The position numbers and the translations under genes are program-made. Positions 10,333-20,995 of a stretch of 64,000 nucleotides of DNA are shown here, piece after piece (position 1 is the first letter of the stretch; each line of letters starts with the position of its first letter). Below the pieces are notes generated by a model, which did not search any database, was not told where the DNA came from, and saw only the letters and a program-made list of their open reading frames with translations. The stretch comes from Lepidostoma basale (taxonomy: Eukaryota > Arthropoda > Insecta > Trichoptera > Lepidostomatidae): the NCBI GenBank assembly GCA_022606425.2, contig JAHDVF020000431.1:124001-188000 (forward strand). Reading direction: 5' to 3'.

Positions 10333-11641
10333 CAGGGGTCGGCAGTCGAAGTGTTACCAATTAAAAATTCTGTAATTTTGTCAATTTTGATTTTTTTCAT
10401 TTAAAAACTTCAGTATATCATAAAAACATTTCGAATTTTTTAAATAATATGTTTTTGTTCAATTTAACCACCTTTAGCGCGGATAATAGCATTGGGTCTG
10501 TCCAAGAAGGCTTTACACGCTGCACGAATGTGGGCTGATGGTATTTTGTCCCATTCTCGGCGAAGAGCAATCTTTAAGGCGTCAACCGTCTCATATTTTT
10601 TAACTGATACTTTGGGCTCTAGAATGGACTGTATGGAAAAGTCCATTGGGTATAAGTCCGGGAATATGGAGGCCACTGTTGTGATGAAATTAAGCTGGGA
10701 ACTTTATCTTGTAAAAAACGTTGGGTTTCACGGGTTTTATGGGATGGTGCCGAATCTTGTTGAAACGTCCAATGGTTTCTGCTGATTTTTTTACGTGCCC
10801 AAGGTAACAATGCATCATTTAAAATCTTTTCACGGTAGATTTGTTGATTTATCTTTACGCCCTGTTCAATGAAAACGAGTGGTGAGCGTCCTGTGGCAGT
10901 TACCGCGGCCCAAACCATCACTGATGCAGGCGCTTGCTTTTGCAGAGCAATTCGAGGGTCAAAATTGTCTTTTGATTTCCATTGTAACCATACACGATCG
11001 TTTTGTTTGTTTACATATTGCTGAACCGTAAAAAAAAATTCATCAGAGAAGACCAAATTTTCTAGCTCGCCACCAACGTGCAAGTGTATTAACACCTTTG
11101 CTCTTGCAAGGCGAACTGCCTTTTGTGTAGACGTTAAATCTTGCACTTTTTGTATGTTGTAGGGCTTCAATTGTAGTTCATTTTTTAATATGCGTTTCAT
11201 GCTACGAGCAGACACATTGTGATTTTTCGCCAATTCAACTGCGCTTTGTCATGAATTACGTTTAAATTCTGGCCTTCACCTTTCGAACCATTTCTGTCGA
11301 TGTTGCAGTTTTAGAATGTCCACCTCCATGGCGTTTTTTTTATGCTACCAGTATCATTATAACGTGAAATGGTCCGATACACAAACATTTTGTTCACATG
11401 TAAATGTCGTAGCTCAAACAATGGCTGGTGGCAATTTTCCAGCCAAATACCGAGCAATAACACTGTTGAGTTTGAATTCCATTTCGATAACTTTTTTTAA
11501 CTGAGACGTAAAACGATATGCTTCTGTAGAATTGTTAACAATATAACAGACTAACACGTATCAAAACATGGGCGCACTGTCGTAAGCCGTTTGGTTACTA
11601 CAGCAGCATGAAGTTGGTAACACTTCGAGCGCCTACCCCTG
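10333..11641 (-). mobile_element. maT (DD37D) mariner, complete length, inactive
   Basis: Terminal inverted repeats of 28 bp lie at 10333-10360 and 11614-11641, starting CAGGGGT(C/A)GGC and matching at about 25 positions. TA follows the right end. The 1309-bp length fits an intact Tc1/mariner element, and the single gene runs on the minus strand. The left flank reads TAAA before the TIR, so the TA there is displaced or altered. Confidence 0.9.
10464..11482 (-). pseudogene. maT-type mariner transposase pseudogene
   Basis: This is the cut-and-paste transposase of the surrounding element. The start is taken at 11480-11482 (MEFKLNSV). The N-terminal helix-turn-helix part (about 11240-11480) is broken by a stop after LPPAIV and by frameshifts, but VYRTISRYNDTGSIKK is readable. 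The catalytic part is open from 11233: first aspartate in VFSDEFFF, second in FQQDSAPSH. A frameshift near 10665-10672 moves the third aspartate (YPMDFSIQSILE) into another frame, which runs to a KAKGG-type end and stop at 10464. The second-to-third spacing is 37 residues once the frameshift is allowed for, which defines the DD37D (maT) group. The gene cannot give a working protein as it stands. Confidence 0.9.
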
Positions 11642-11732
11642 TATAACACAGTTATAGCGAGAAAGATATATTTTCCAATACTAATTTTTTTATATGAAGG
11701 TATATTTTAAAAGAGAAATATACACATAGAAT

Positions 11733-11895
11733 GAAATTTTAAAGGTTTATCATGCTAGAAGTCGGAGGAATCGACATATGTGTATGACTCGTTGTATGAA
11801 TGTGGAGTAATCTAGAGGGGTGTGTGGCCGTCCATTCTCTCTGCCTACCGCTATGGGGCAACGGCGTGATGTTTTGTTGTTGTTGTTGTATTATA
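11733..11895 (+). mobile_element. LINE-B2 3' fragment
   Basis: It encodes the VGNVRS.RNR..CMTRCMNVE-type tail with changes, then TCCATTCTCTCTGCCTACC and the terminal box CAACGGCGTGATG, with a (TTG)n tail at 11875-11890. It is strongly 5'-truncated. Confidence 0.75.
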
Positions 11896-12004
11896 AGTAT
11901 ATACATTTTGAATTTTCATATAAAGCAATCACTTTGTGGTAGATATTTTAAATTAGTATTTGTGGTAGGTATTAGATATTTTAAACTTATAGATAAAACT
12001 TTAT

Positions 12005-12170
12005 ATTTAATCACGGTATGGTTATTATAATTGATGCCAACTAGTTTTGCTTGTACCTAAGCTTCATCAGGGCATTATAATAACAGTCATTAAACTGCCC
12101 TAATGAAGCTTGGGTACAAGTGAAACTAGTTGGCCTCAATTATAATAACCACCACGTGGTTAAATACTAA
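12005..12170. repeat. P4 foldback element with a hammerhead-like motif in each arm
   Basis: It is an inverted repeat centred near 12087, with arms sharing GGTTATTATAATTGA, GCCAACTAG and GCTTGTACC. Minus strand 12039-12070: CTGATGA, A, GCTT/AAGC hairpin, AAAA, CTAG, TT. Plus strand 12100-12131: CTAATGA, A, GCTT/AAGT, GAAA, CTAG, TT. Each arm has lost a different core base, which suggests one intact ancestor. Confidence 0.7.
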
Positions 12171-12490
12171 GTCTTCTTCTTCTTCCTTATTGTATACCTA
12201 CGAGTATGTGGTCTGTTCCCCAGAGTGTTGCTCCTCCTGTGAGGTAAATTCCCAGCTGTCCTTCCATCTTTTAGGAGGTCTTCCACGAGGACGAGTCCCA
12301 TGAGGCTGATTATGCAATGCAATATAGGGTAGTCTGGTGGTGTCCATTCTTTGAACATGACCGTACCAGTTCCTTTTTAGCTGTCTGTTCCATTTTATAA
12401 TATCCTTAACCTCACAAATCTATCTTATTCTGGTGTTCCACACGCGATCTCTCAGTGTCGTGCCTGTCCTTAGTGTATTCATTTCGGAAG
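12168..12490 (-). mobile_element. LINE-D relic
   Basis: The minus strand reads MNTLRTGTTLRDRVWN, then NWYGHVQRMDTTRLP and GTRPRGRPPKRWKDSW, ending in an (AAG)n tail at about 12168-12183. This is the distal tail of an RTE-like reverse transcriptase. Stops and frameshifts make it a relic. Confidence 0.75.
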
Positions 12491-12494
12491 TCCT

Positions 12495-13110
12495 AAAAAC
12501 TTGTTTAACCAAGTGTTTTATTGTTTTATATTTATAAAAATAATTTAAATTTATTGAACACTTGTTATATTAGAACCAAGATTATTAAACTTTTGAAACT
12601 CAATAATTTAGGTTGATACATTTTATGTCGGACCAAAACTGTAATCCGGTAGTACATTTCCAACCAAACTTTGAGGATGGATTGATTTATTAGTCGAGTT
12701 GAGAGACTCAATCGCTTAGTGTCAAATTATCAATTTTATTACCATTCATTTTGTTTCATTACGGTTCAATAATCTCGGATTGGATAATCCGCAAGTCATT
12801 TAAATAAATGTGCCCCCGTCACAGCTACCGATTCGTATTTCGCTGCGAAAAAATTACGAGTTTTGTATGGAGGACAACGTTTTTTAAGTGAAATTGTTAT
12901 TTGACGATTTATTATGCTGTTTCCGATACTAATTTATCAAAAGAAGCGTAAAGGAAAATACTTTTAGTCCTGGAATTGTGGATCATAATACTACTAGATG
13001 TCATTTCAATGAATATTTCGTGTATTTAAAATTAATTAAACATTTGGATTGGATATAGAAAAAAATACTAATTGATTTATTATTATCTACCATTTTGTAG
13101 ACACAGTTTA
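12495..13110. other. AT-rich DNA, no gene recognised
   Basis: Unique in this window. A pair of ACTCAATAATTTAGG and AATAATCTCGGATTGG-like stretches gives no recognisable element. Confidence 0.4.
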
Positions 13111-13482
13111 TATGTTAACGATGTAAACGGAACAAGAAATAGGGAAAGACCATCAAAATTGCACAATGGGCCATGGAAAGATCCATGTTGGATATTTCAC
13201 TTAGAGACCATATTATATGATGTAGGGATACACATTGCGAGGGTAAAGTGGCAGTGAGCTGGTCATGTGTGTCGACGAGATGGTGGAAGATGGAGCCAGA
13301 AAACTGAATGGAGGACTGAACTTACTGAATGGACGCCAAAGTTGGGCCGGAAAAGTGTCGGGAGACAGCCAATAAGGTTGAGGGATGATATTTGGCGGAC
13401 GGCAGGAAGGGCCTGGAAAACACTGGCGAGAGACCGAGAGAGATGGCGTGGGGGTAGAGAGGCTTACAACGTCCAGTAGTGG
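13111..13482 (+). mobile_element. LINE-B1/LINE-C chimeric fragment
   Basis: Positions 13111-13153 encode YVNDVNGTRNR.RP, the LINE-B1 tail. From about 13157 the sequence is LINE-C: AQWAMERSMLDISLRD, then ARVKWQWAGHV, GRKSVGRQPIR and TLARDRERWRGGREAY. The two families have different C-terminal ends, so the junction is a fusion by template switch, nested insertion or deletion. The segment has several frame breaks. Confidence 0.65.
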
Positions 13483-13689
13483 ATGGAGACAAACTCATTA
13501 AGATAATGTTTGTAGCACCGCCAAGGATCAAATTCGTCATTATTTTAGTATTGCTAGTCTTAATACGGAGTCCAACTTTTGTTGTCTCTTCCGTAAGCTA
13601 TTTCAGCATGGATCTTTGGATATCAATACGGTGCTATTGCCAGACTGGTAGACCAGGAGGAGTGGAGATCTCGTGAATATAAAAGAAGC

Positions 13690-13850
13690 AGAATAAGACA
13701 CCCCACACCATTGTCTAAGGATATTAGAGAAATTGCTGGTGATTGGATGCGAAGGGCACAAGATACGAGTATGTGCAGAAGTATGGGGGAAGGCCTATGT
13801 TCAGCAGTGGACGAAATGGGTTGTTTGGAGATAGGCCCACACTTAACCAT
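13690..13850 (+). mobile_element. LINE-C 3' fragment
   Basis: It encodes LSKDIREIAGDWMRRAQDT, followed by the family-typical EAYVQQWT end in an overlapping frame (AAGGCCTATGTTCAGCAGTGG region, 13791-13811). No clean tail is present. Confidence 0.6.
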
Positions 13851-14056
13851 TTATAAAAATCTTCAATTGCTGTTTTCTCACCTTTTCATTATAAATGAGT
13901 ATCTTTGATAACACTTTATCAACAAACTACTTTATCTTCCTATATATGAATCTAAACTGTCTCTACTAATATCAAAATATTTAACAAAAGAACTGCTGAA
14001 TCTGAATGTTAAGTTTTTTTATACAGATCCATATTTATTATAATAATCAATAATTA

Positions 14057-14785
14057 TTCCTAACGTATGGAAGCGAAGCATGGAACTGGCAGAAGAAGGA
14101 TGAGAGCAGAATGAATGCAGTTGAAATGAGGTCCTTAAGACGTATGTGTGGTAAAACGATATACGACAGAATCACAAATGCTGATTTAAGAAAGGAATAT
14201 CGAGCGGAAGAAGGTATTATGAACAAAATTATGAAAGAATCGCTGCGTTGGTTCGGACATATGGAGCGCATGGATGGAGAAATAATGTTTAAGAAAGTAT
14301 ACGTAAATTATGTAAATGGAGTACGAAGTCGAGGCAGACTGAGGAAAACATGGCATGACCAAATTAATCAAATTTTAAAGGTTGGTAATGTTAGAAATCG
14401 GAAAAATCGACGTACGTGTATGACTCGCTGTATGAATGTGGAGGAACTAGAGAGGTGTCCCAGGATAGAGTAGTGTGGCGGTCCATTCTCTCTGCCTACC
14501 CCTGTGGCAGTGGCGGTACTCCCATAGAAGCCCAGAAGCCCGACTTGCGTAAGAAATTTTGAATCAAAACCTCTTCTGGCTTACAGAGGTTCAACAATTG
14601 TGGCTATTCATCCTTACGTCTGATGGGAACATTGATGGAAGGTGATTTGGTGGGTTGTTGGTTTATGGGGGGCATGATTACTTAGATTTGGGGGGTTTGA
14701 TTCAAAATTTCTTACGCAAGCCGGGCTTTCGGGCTTCTGTGGGAGTACCGCCACTGCCCTGCGGGGAAACGGCGTGATGCTTTGT
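14057..14785 (+). mobile_element. LINE-B2 copy interrupted by a hAT MITE
   Basis: A 5'-truncated copy starts at the YGSEAWNWQKK motif and is open for 120 codons (14111-14473): SLRRMCGKTIYDRI.NADLRK, then IMKESLRWFGHMERMDGE, then RKTWHDQINQILKVGNVR. The 3' end is split: the part up to CTACCCCTG ends at about 14507, and CCCTGCGGGGAAACGGCGTGATG resumes at 14757. No catalytic palm is present. Confidence 0.85.
14508..14756. mobile_element. hAT-type MITE, 249 bp
   Basis: Inverted repeats of about 62 bp begin CAGTGGCGGTACTCCCA at both ends. The flanking 8-bp duplication is CCCTGTGG (14500-14507) and CCCTGCGG (14757-14764), one transition apart. The CAGNG terminus with an 8-bp duplication is the hAT signature. 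The host sequence is LINE-B2, so the MITE is the younger insertion. Confidence 0.85.
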
Positions 14786-15253
14786 GTTTATTTAATAAAA
14801 TTGTTCATATGTCCAGGAGTAAACAGTTTACAACCGCTGGTATAAAGTTCTTAATAGTCAATATATAACTTTGAGGCAGACGTCTAGCCAACTTATTTGT
14901 ATATACGAGTATAAAACGGATATCTACATACTACTAAGAATAAACTTTACTAGCTTACAAATGATCTTACCGTGTATTGCTTGTCAGTTTGATTGTTCTA
15001 ATCAGGTGGCAAGATTTCGTACGATACAGTCGGAGTTTATATATATCATACAATATACTATAATATGAATGTATTGATTTGGTATACTTCAAGTGTTATC
15101 AGCATAACTTTCCACCTCGCGTATCGTATACCTAACTTATAGTCTATTTAATTACGTATTTTCAACGGTTGAACATTAGAACGCACCTGATTATAAATAG
15201 ATACTTCGACATAAATTTTAAATAATGAAAAAAAATATGTAGAAAATATATTA

Positions 15254-15418
15254 ATTATTATATATTTAGTAAGCTTCCACTTGTTTTATCGTCGACCGGT
15301 TTTGGCAGCTTGCTGCAATCTTCTGGAAATCAGAAGATCTGGGGTCCAGAAGATGGCAGCAAGCTGCCGAAAACGGTCGAAGGTAAACACAAGTAGAAGC
15401 ACACTAATTATATAATAA
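15254..15418. repeat. P2 foldback element
   Basis: It is an inverted repeat with CTTCCACTTG/CAAGTAGAAG arms and GGCAGCTTGCTGC/GCAGCAAGCTGCC near the centre. Both arms read CCAGAAGA in the first block, so the hammerhead core is altered at the second position. GAAA is AAAA on the left and CCGG is ACGG on the right. Confidence 0.65.
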
Positions 15419-15784
15419 AAAAAGAAATTTGTGTAATTTTTTTTTTGTTTTCATTATTAAAAATGAATTTCTACCAAGAAATTTCAATTAAAAATATGAA
15501 TTTTAAATTGTTAAACCATACTTTTTTGACGACATTGTTTATTTCCATTGTAATGTGCTTTTCTTTCCAAAAAATAATTAATTTTTATTATAATATCTGT
15601 TTCCTAAAAGTTTTTATATATTTTATGATATATTTCACTTGACTGGATCATTATACGGGTATAATACAATGCTGCAGGAATCGAATGCTAATTATTGTTA
15701 ACGTTATATTAAGTCACATTAAACACCTCGAGTATCTTATTCTGCTCTATTAGCTAAGGTATATAAACAGTTACTCTCTTGATT

Positions 15785-15845
15785 CTCGCTACATGGCAAG
15801 GCGAAACATGTTATTTATGCTGAAACTTCTAGAAAATAGACTTTT
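15785..15845 (+). repeat. P1 foldback fragment
   Basis: It carries GGCGAAACATGTTAT and CTTCTAGAAAATAGAC, half of a P1 right arm without a partner. Confidence 0.4.
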
Positions 15846-16164
15846 TTTTAATATTTAAAGCAGAGTCTTACATTCGGATGAAATTGTTGACACCACACTC
15901 TTTGGTATACTAGTTGCGATTTTTTAAATTTAATTTGATTTTATACTTGTGATTCCAGCAACTTTGTAATCACAAAAAATCATTTTTTATTATTTAAATT
16001 AAAAATTTATCCAAAAATACTAATTTATCATGATATAAGTTCTTGTCTTTAAATATGCGATTTTTTTGGCTAATCCTAAAACTAATGAATAAAAAATATA
16101 CGAGTATTAATAAATTCGTGAAATCAACAGGAAAATTTTAAATATCATTAACATACCAACAATT

Positions 16165-16310
16165 TTCTTTTTTCTTCTGGTGCATTAGGTCTCCCCTACA
16201 TTGGTCTTCCCCACGATCACTGCAGCGAATGCATCTCCTTCCTGCGCCGCTTAGAACAGGTTCTGAAGTCTGCTCATTCCTGTCTATTCTCCCTTGTTAT
16301 TCCACCTACA
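16165..16310 (-). mobile_element. LINE-A 3' fragment
   Basis: The minus strand carries the end of LINE-A: the AACCTGTTC..GCGGCGCAGGA box, ACTGCAGTGATCG-like sequence and the AGAAGAAAA tail. It is a short dead fragment. Confidence 0.65.
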
Positions 16311-16319
16311 ATAGTCAAA

Positions 16320-17880
16320 ATGTATTCCCATGAGTTAATGTTAATTTTTATAAATAAGAATTATAAATAAATCTTATCAAATGTTGTCACATATGAAAGA
16401 AACAGAAAATCGTCTTATAAATGTGAATTTCCTGCATTTTAAGAAGGCATACATTATGTACATATTTAAACTCTTAAATAATAATATACGCTGTAAATAC
16501 AATCATTATTCAACATTCCGAAAACAAAGAGTAAAATTCTAAATCATCTTAAATTAACAATAAATGATTTGATCATAGTATTTTAAATTATACTAATTAA
16601 ATGTTGCCACATTTGAAAGAAACAAGACAGTCGTATTATAAATGTGAATTTCATTCAATTAATCTTAATCACCATACAAGAAACATTTTTTTTAATTACA
16701 GGCATTGCAGAAGGCATAAATTATGTAAACATTAAAAGACATACATAGTTCAAAAAGCAAACGGAATGAAAAAATGATTTAAGATTTCCATGTCTATTTT
16801 AATTACGGAATTGAATGACGACATGAAGCTATTGCTGTAAGAACTATAATCTTTTTATAAATATTTATTATGTAAAAATAGCACTACCTGGCACCTATTA
16901 CAGCAGTGGCAAATATTATATATTATATCCAGGGAATAATCCATTGACACAATAAAGTTAATAGAAGGATAATTTAGTTATTATATTAATTGACGAATAA
17001 ATACTTAATTATGCCTATTTATAACTTAAATTACATGAGCTAGTAATAACATAATAAAAAGTTATGGGAATAAATTAAAGAAATAAAATATTATGAACTA
17101 CATCATGTATTCTTAAATAAACTGGTTACACAATAAAATTAAAATATATTTTCTTCTTCAACTTTTTATGTTATTACAATTTTTATAATCAACATTTTTT
17201 TTAAACTTGAAGCATTGCTGACCAATAATGGAAATTCCCATCATGATTAATCTTATTAACTATATATAAAAATGAACGTTTATCCGTCTGTCCTCTCAAT
17301 TTTCTCAAAAATTACTTTACCGATTTCACTAAAAATACCAGTTTGTTCTTATTAGTATCGGAAGGTTTAGAGAGTTGAAAACAAATATGTTAAACTGTTG
17401 ATACACGCATATTAAAATTGGCATGAAAAACATTACACTTTTGACCAAAATTAGTATAAAAAACTATACACCCCCAAGAACATCATATCATAGATATACC
17501 ACTCTAGTAATTAATAAATATAAACATTATTTTTTACACTTTTATCATGTTTCAAAAGTTGTATACCTTCATCATCATATAATTTTTTTATTGTTCTCTT
17601 GATAATGAAGATATAAAAGCTAGAAAAAAAAAATAGAAAAATAATCTGTAAAATGAAAAAAAAAAATCATTTAACTTAGAGATTAATCGACTGACACATT
17701 GCATTAACATATTATTCATACAAGTTGTAGTTAAATAATTTTTTAAAAACTTATGTAACATTTCAGATATCTGGTATATATAAACCCATTACAGCATTTT
17801 TATTTTTAGCATATATATTTTAAAATAAACCTTTTTAGTTCTGAACGATTCGAAATTCGTACAACACTTAAACATTTCTA
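16320..17880. other. Very AT-rich DNA, no gene recognised
   Basis: Two related stretches, AATGTTG(T/C)CACAT(A/T)TGAAAGAAACA at 16380 and 16600, indicate an old local duplication of about 220 bp. A decayed hammerhead-like motif lies at 17545-17580 (minus). No coding signal was seen. Confidence 0.45.
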
Positions 17881-18100
17881 TTTATCCTCATCCCAGTTCG
17901 TCCTCTCCAAAGGCTCCTTTTTCTTTGGTTAGGTCTGTTTTCCGGGAATATTTCTCGGGCGTATCGCCACATACATTTTTTATTAAGACCGTAGTTCGGG
18001 GAGTACTCTGTTCCTTTGCCCTAACTGAAGTCTGTAATTTCAGCAATTTTAAATATTGATTCGATGTTCTTACGTTTAAGAAACATTTGCCCACGAAATA
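17880..18100. other. Unique stretch, unidentified
   Basis: A 68-codon open stretch exists on the minus strand (17888-18094) but matches no family I know. It has no flanking splice or promoter signal that could support a gene. Confidence 0.2.
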
Positions 18101-18130
18101 GCCGACAAATTACTTTTTAATATTGATCAC

Positions 18131-18165
18131 CTGACGATGCTAATATTGTTAGCGAAACAACTGTC
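18131..18165 (+). ncRNA. Hammerhead-like ribozyme motif, solitary
   Basis: It reads CTGACGA, T, GCTAA/TTAGC perfect 5-bp hairpin, GAAA, CAACTG, TC. All core blocks are intact, except for the extra base after CTGACGA that all copies in the window share. The flanks resemble the P5 palindrome at 20231, and this copy has kept one arm only. Confidence 0.5.
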
Positions 18166-18349
18166 ACGACAATTAAAAAAAAACAATTTTGATATTCTAA
18201 AACAGGGTTTTAATTAAACAGATAATTATGTTGAAATATCTAAGTGTTTCCGCTAAAATAAAGGATTATCTAATTTTTAAATTATAATTACATAGTATAC
18301 ATTTTGTTTGTGAATATATTTATATTTTAACAGAATAATTTGTCACACT

Positions 18350-18675
18350 GTCAGAATCAAACATCTCTTAAGAGTAGCAGAAATGAGAACATTGCGACCT
18401 ATGGTGTGGAAAATTCTTAGAGATAGGATCGCAACTGAAGAAATTCGCAAATCCTGCAAAATTGAAGACATAACGATTCTGGATCACATCGAGAGAATAG
18501 ATTCAGCAAGAATTCCTAAGATCGTAATGCGCGAGACTCCAGAGGGCCATCGACCACCAGGATGACCACCAAAGAGATAGAGAGAAGGCTGGTCGTCTTC
18601 ATCACAGGAAGAAATTTAATATCCTGCATAAACAGATCTCAAGACCCACAATCAGAAGAAGAAGAAGAATTATTT
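18350..18675 (+). mobile_element. LINE-D relic
   Basis: It encodes LRVAEMRTLRPMVWKILRDR, then IRKSCKIEDI, a DHIERIDSARIPKIV stretch and PPGRPPK-like sequence, and ends in (AGA)n at 18655-18671. It is short and mutated. Confidence 0.75.
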
Positions 18676-18689
18676 AAGCCAAGAAAACA

Positions 18690-19550
18690 ATATGCTATTT
18701 TTTTAAACATTTAATGTTTTTTCTATAACTTTATCTTCCTACAAAGGGCAAAGGTTACAACTATTTTACATATTATGTAATTTTATGCCTTTTCGAAAAG
18801 TATCCATCCTCGTGTATAAAGTTTTTAAAAGTTATTCGATTAAAAACTTAAATATAGGGAGAGAGAAAAAAATATATCTAAGTGAAATTGAAACCAACGA
18901 AAATTTAACCTCTTGAAGTGTACATTAAACACACGTAAATTTACTTGGGATTATACGATTAGATTTTATTTTTAATGTTGAAGGATGAAATTATTTCCAC
19001 GTAAATGTATCTCGAGATGCCGACCGAATGTTTGCTTAAGAAAGGGGAATTTTCGCTTAAACTATGTACACCAGCGCTAAATTAAACGAAAGTCGCACCA
19101 CTTTCCCGCGGAGCTTTGAGCGTTTACGAGAAGTCGATTTACCAAATTCCGACTATCTCAACATTCCGTTATTCGTAGCATCAGTTAGTTATATGAAGTA
19201 AAATCATCTTTAAGTTTTCAGAAAATTATGTGTTTCCCGTGATAGCGAGAAAAATAACCACGAACTTGTCAGGCTACAGTCTATCGTGAACGTCAACAAC
19301 GATCTCCAAATTATTCAGGTCATTTAAATTCATATCAAACTACAAAACTTTGCTCTATAGTCAATGTTTGTTAGAAAAGCTGCAAAAAAAATTTCGTCGA
19401 GTATAACGATTCATCTCTCCATTACATACGACCCAATTTATAGCTGCTTCTTGATGATTGAGGTATTAGTTTTGTATAACTCCATTATTAATTTATAATA
19501 ATAAACACGATTGTTTAGTGGCTTTACCTAGATTTTATTTATATAAATTG
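18690..19550. other. AT-rich DNA, no gene recognised
   Basis: Unique in the window. The interval 19010-19200 is less AT-rich. No repeat or coding signal was seen. Confidence 0.45.
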
Positions 19551-19554
19551 TTTA

Positions 19555-20016
19555 TAATTCTCCGCCAGATAATGATCAAATGCTATGTGTGGTCTGTTTT
19601 ATTGTATGGATGTGAAACATGGGCCTTGAAAGTCAACTCAACAAACATACTGGAAGCATTTGAAATGTGGCTCTATCGCCGAATGCTTAGAATTCCCTGA
19701 ACAGACATGGTTACGAATTCCGAAGTCCTGAGGCGAGCTAGAGTTTACAGGGAACTGTTATCAACTATCAAGGTTTGAAAGATTTCACATCTGGGTCACA
19801 TACTGCGTGGGGAAAAGTACCATCTTTTCCAACTGATATTGGAAGGGAAAATGGAGGGACGCCGAGGGCCCAGTAGGAGACAAATGTCCTGGCTGCGAAA
19901 CGTGAGGGAGTGGAACGGCATCCGAAGTATTCCGAGCGGCGTAGGACAGGGACAGGTTCGCCGAGGTGATCGCCAACGTTGGGGGAACCCAAAAGGGCAC
20001 TTGAAGAAGAAAAAGA
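19555..20016 (+). mobile_element. LINE-A relic
   Basis: It reads MIKCYVWSVLLYGCETWALK, then LEAFEMWLYRRMLRIP followed by a stop, then frames with LGHILRGEKYHLFQLILEGK and RRQMSWLRNVREWNGIRS. It ends with the GGGGGAACCCAAAAGGGCAC box and an AAG tail at 20001-20014. It is among the best preserved LINE-A copies, but contains a stop and frameshifts. Confidence 0.8.
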
Positions 20017-20283
20017 ATAATGATTCACCACAAATCAGTGCTTCATACGAAAGTATAATAAAATAAAATAATTTAGTTTAGATAAAAATCAGGATAATTG
20101 TTGCTATGGCTATTAATATAATAATAAACTCTCTTTTTATCGACAAATGGAAAAGTTCAACTAGGAAGATTGTTAAGCTATCGTGTTTATGTTCAAATAA
20201 TAAAAATGTCTAATGCGATACAATGATTTCATAACTGTTAATGAAAAAACTTTGTTTTTATATCACAATTGTATTTATTTTAC

Positions 20284-20319
20284 GACAGCTGTTTCATCAA
20301 CCAATGTTGACATCATCAG
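20284..20319 (-). ncRNA. Hammerhead-like ribozyme motif, left arm of P5
   Basis: It is the mirror copy of 20350-20385, reading CTGATGA, T, GTCAAC/GTTGAT hairpin, GAAA, CAGCTG, TC on the minus strand. A minus-strand transcript would contain this one in the sense orientation. Confidence 0.55.
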
Positions 20320-20349
20320 GTGTTACAATAATTATATATATTGTAACAC

Positions 20350-20385
20350 CTGATGATGTCAACATTGGTTGATGAAACAGCTGTC
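20350..20385 (+). ncRNA. Hammerhead-like ribozyme motif, right arm of P5
   Basis: CTGATGA (20350-20356) is followed by one extra T, a TCAAC/GTTGA hairpin closed by G-T, GAAA (20374-20377), the palindrome CAGCTG and TC (20384-20385). An outer stem I can form between ATTGTA (20340-20345) and TACAAT (20396-20401). This is the layout of a type I hammerhead with an internal loop in stem I. The extra base after CTGATGA departs from the textbook core, so activity is not certain. Confidence 0.55.
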
Positions 20386-20444
20386 GTAAAATAAATACAA
20401 TTGTGATATAAAAACAAAGTTTTTTCATTAACAGTTATAAAATG

Positions 20445-20990
20445 TTAAAGTATCCTAGTGTTTCGGCCAAAACAATGGACAATGATTTCATTTTATACTA
20501 GACTAATGGTAAGAGATTTCTCAATATTTAATTAATAAAAGTGTGTTTTCCGGACCCACGTTGCCGGATAATCAAGTTTAAACTGTAATTATAATCCTGA
20601 GATGAAATGCTAATCACCTGCAAGATGGTGTGACATTATTTTCAAACCGCAACTCCATTTTATATGAGGCGGATCTAATTATTACATACACACAGGGCGC
20701 GTGGAGGGCCTCCTCGGCTTAAACGAAATATTATGAAACGTGAAGTGGTTGTTTTAATGTTTCATATATTAATTCACACAACAGCCATAGCCCTTTATCC
20801 ACTTTGAGGGCTAATACGCTGTATTTCGTAACGTTTATGGAAATTGTTTCAAATTTAATATGGAGAGATACGCGGCATTTATCATTTGAGTTAAGTTTTT
20901 AATGCGAGTTCATTTTTACTTAATTTGTTTATTGTGAAAACTGCTATAAAGGGCGGTTACATTTAATAAATTCTCATATATAATTATTAT
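20445..20990. other. AT-rich DNA, no gene recognised
   Basis: No known repeat. 20690-20870 is unique and less AT-rich. Confidence 0.45.
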
Positions 20991-20995
20991 AGACA

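Larger units (their letters stand above)
20231..20438. repeat. P5 palindrome: perfect 99-bp arms, 10-bp spacer
   Basis: Positions 20231-20329 are the exact reverse complement of 20340-20438, with spacer AATTATATAT. Each arm reads outward from the centre as a hammerhead-like motif. The absence of any mismatch means recent formation or ongoing correction between the arms. Diverged relatives lie at 18131 and 52925-53090. Confidence 0.95.

Noticed and set aside
10492..10785. Plus-strand reading frames at 10492-10785 and 11316-11504
   Set aside because: They are shadows of the mariner transposase, which reads on the minus strand.
17888..18094. A small gene
   Set aside because: A 68-codon frame is expected by chance in this much DNA, and no family, promoter or splice signal supports it.
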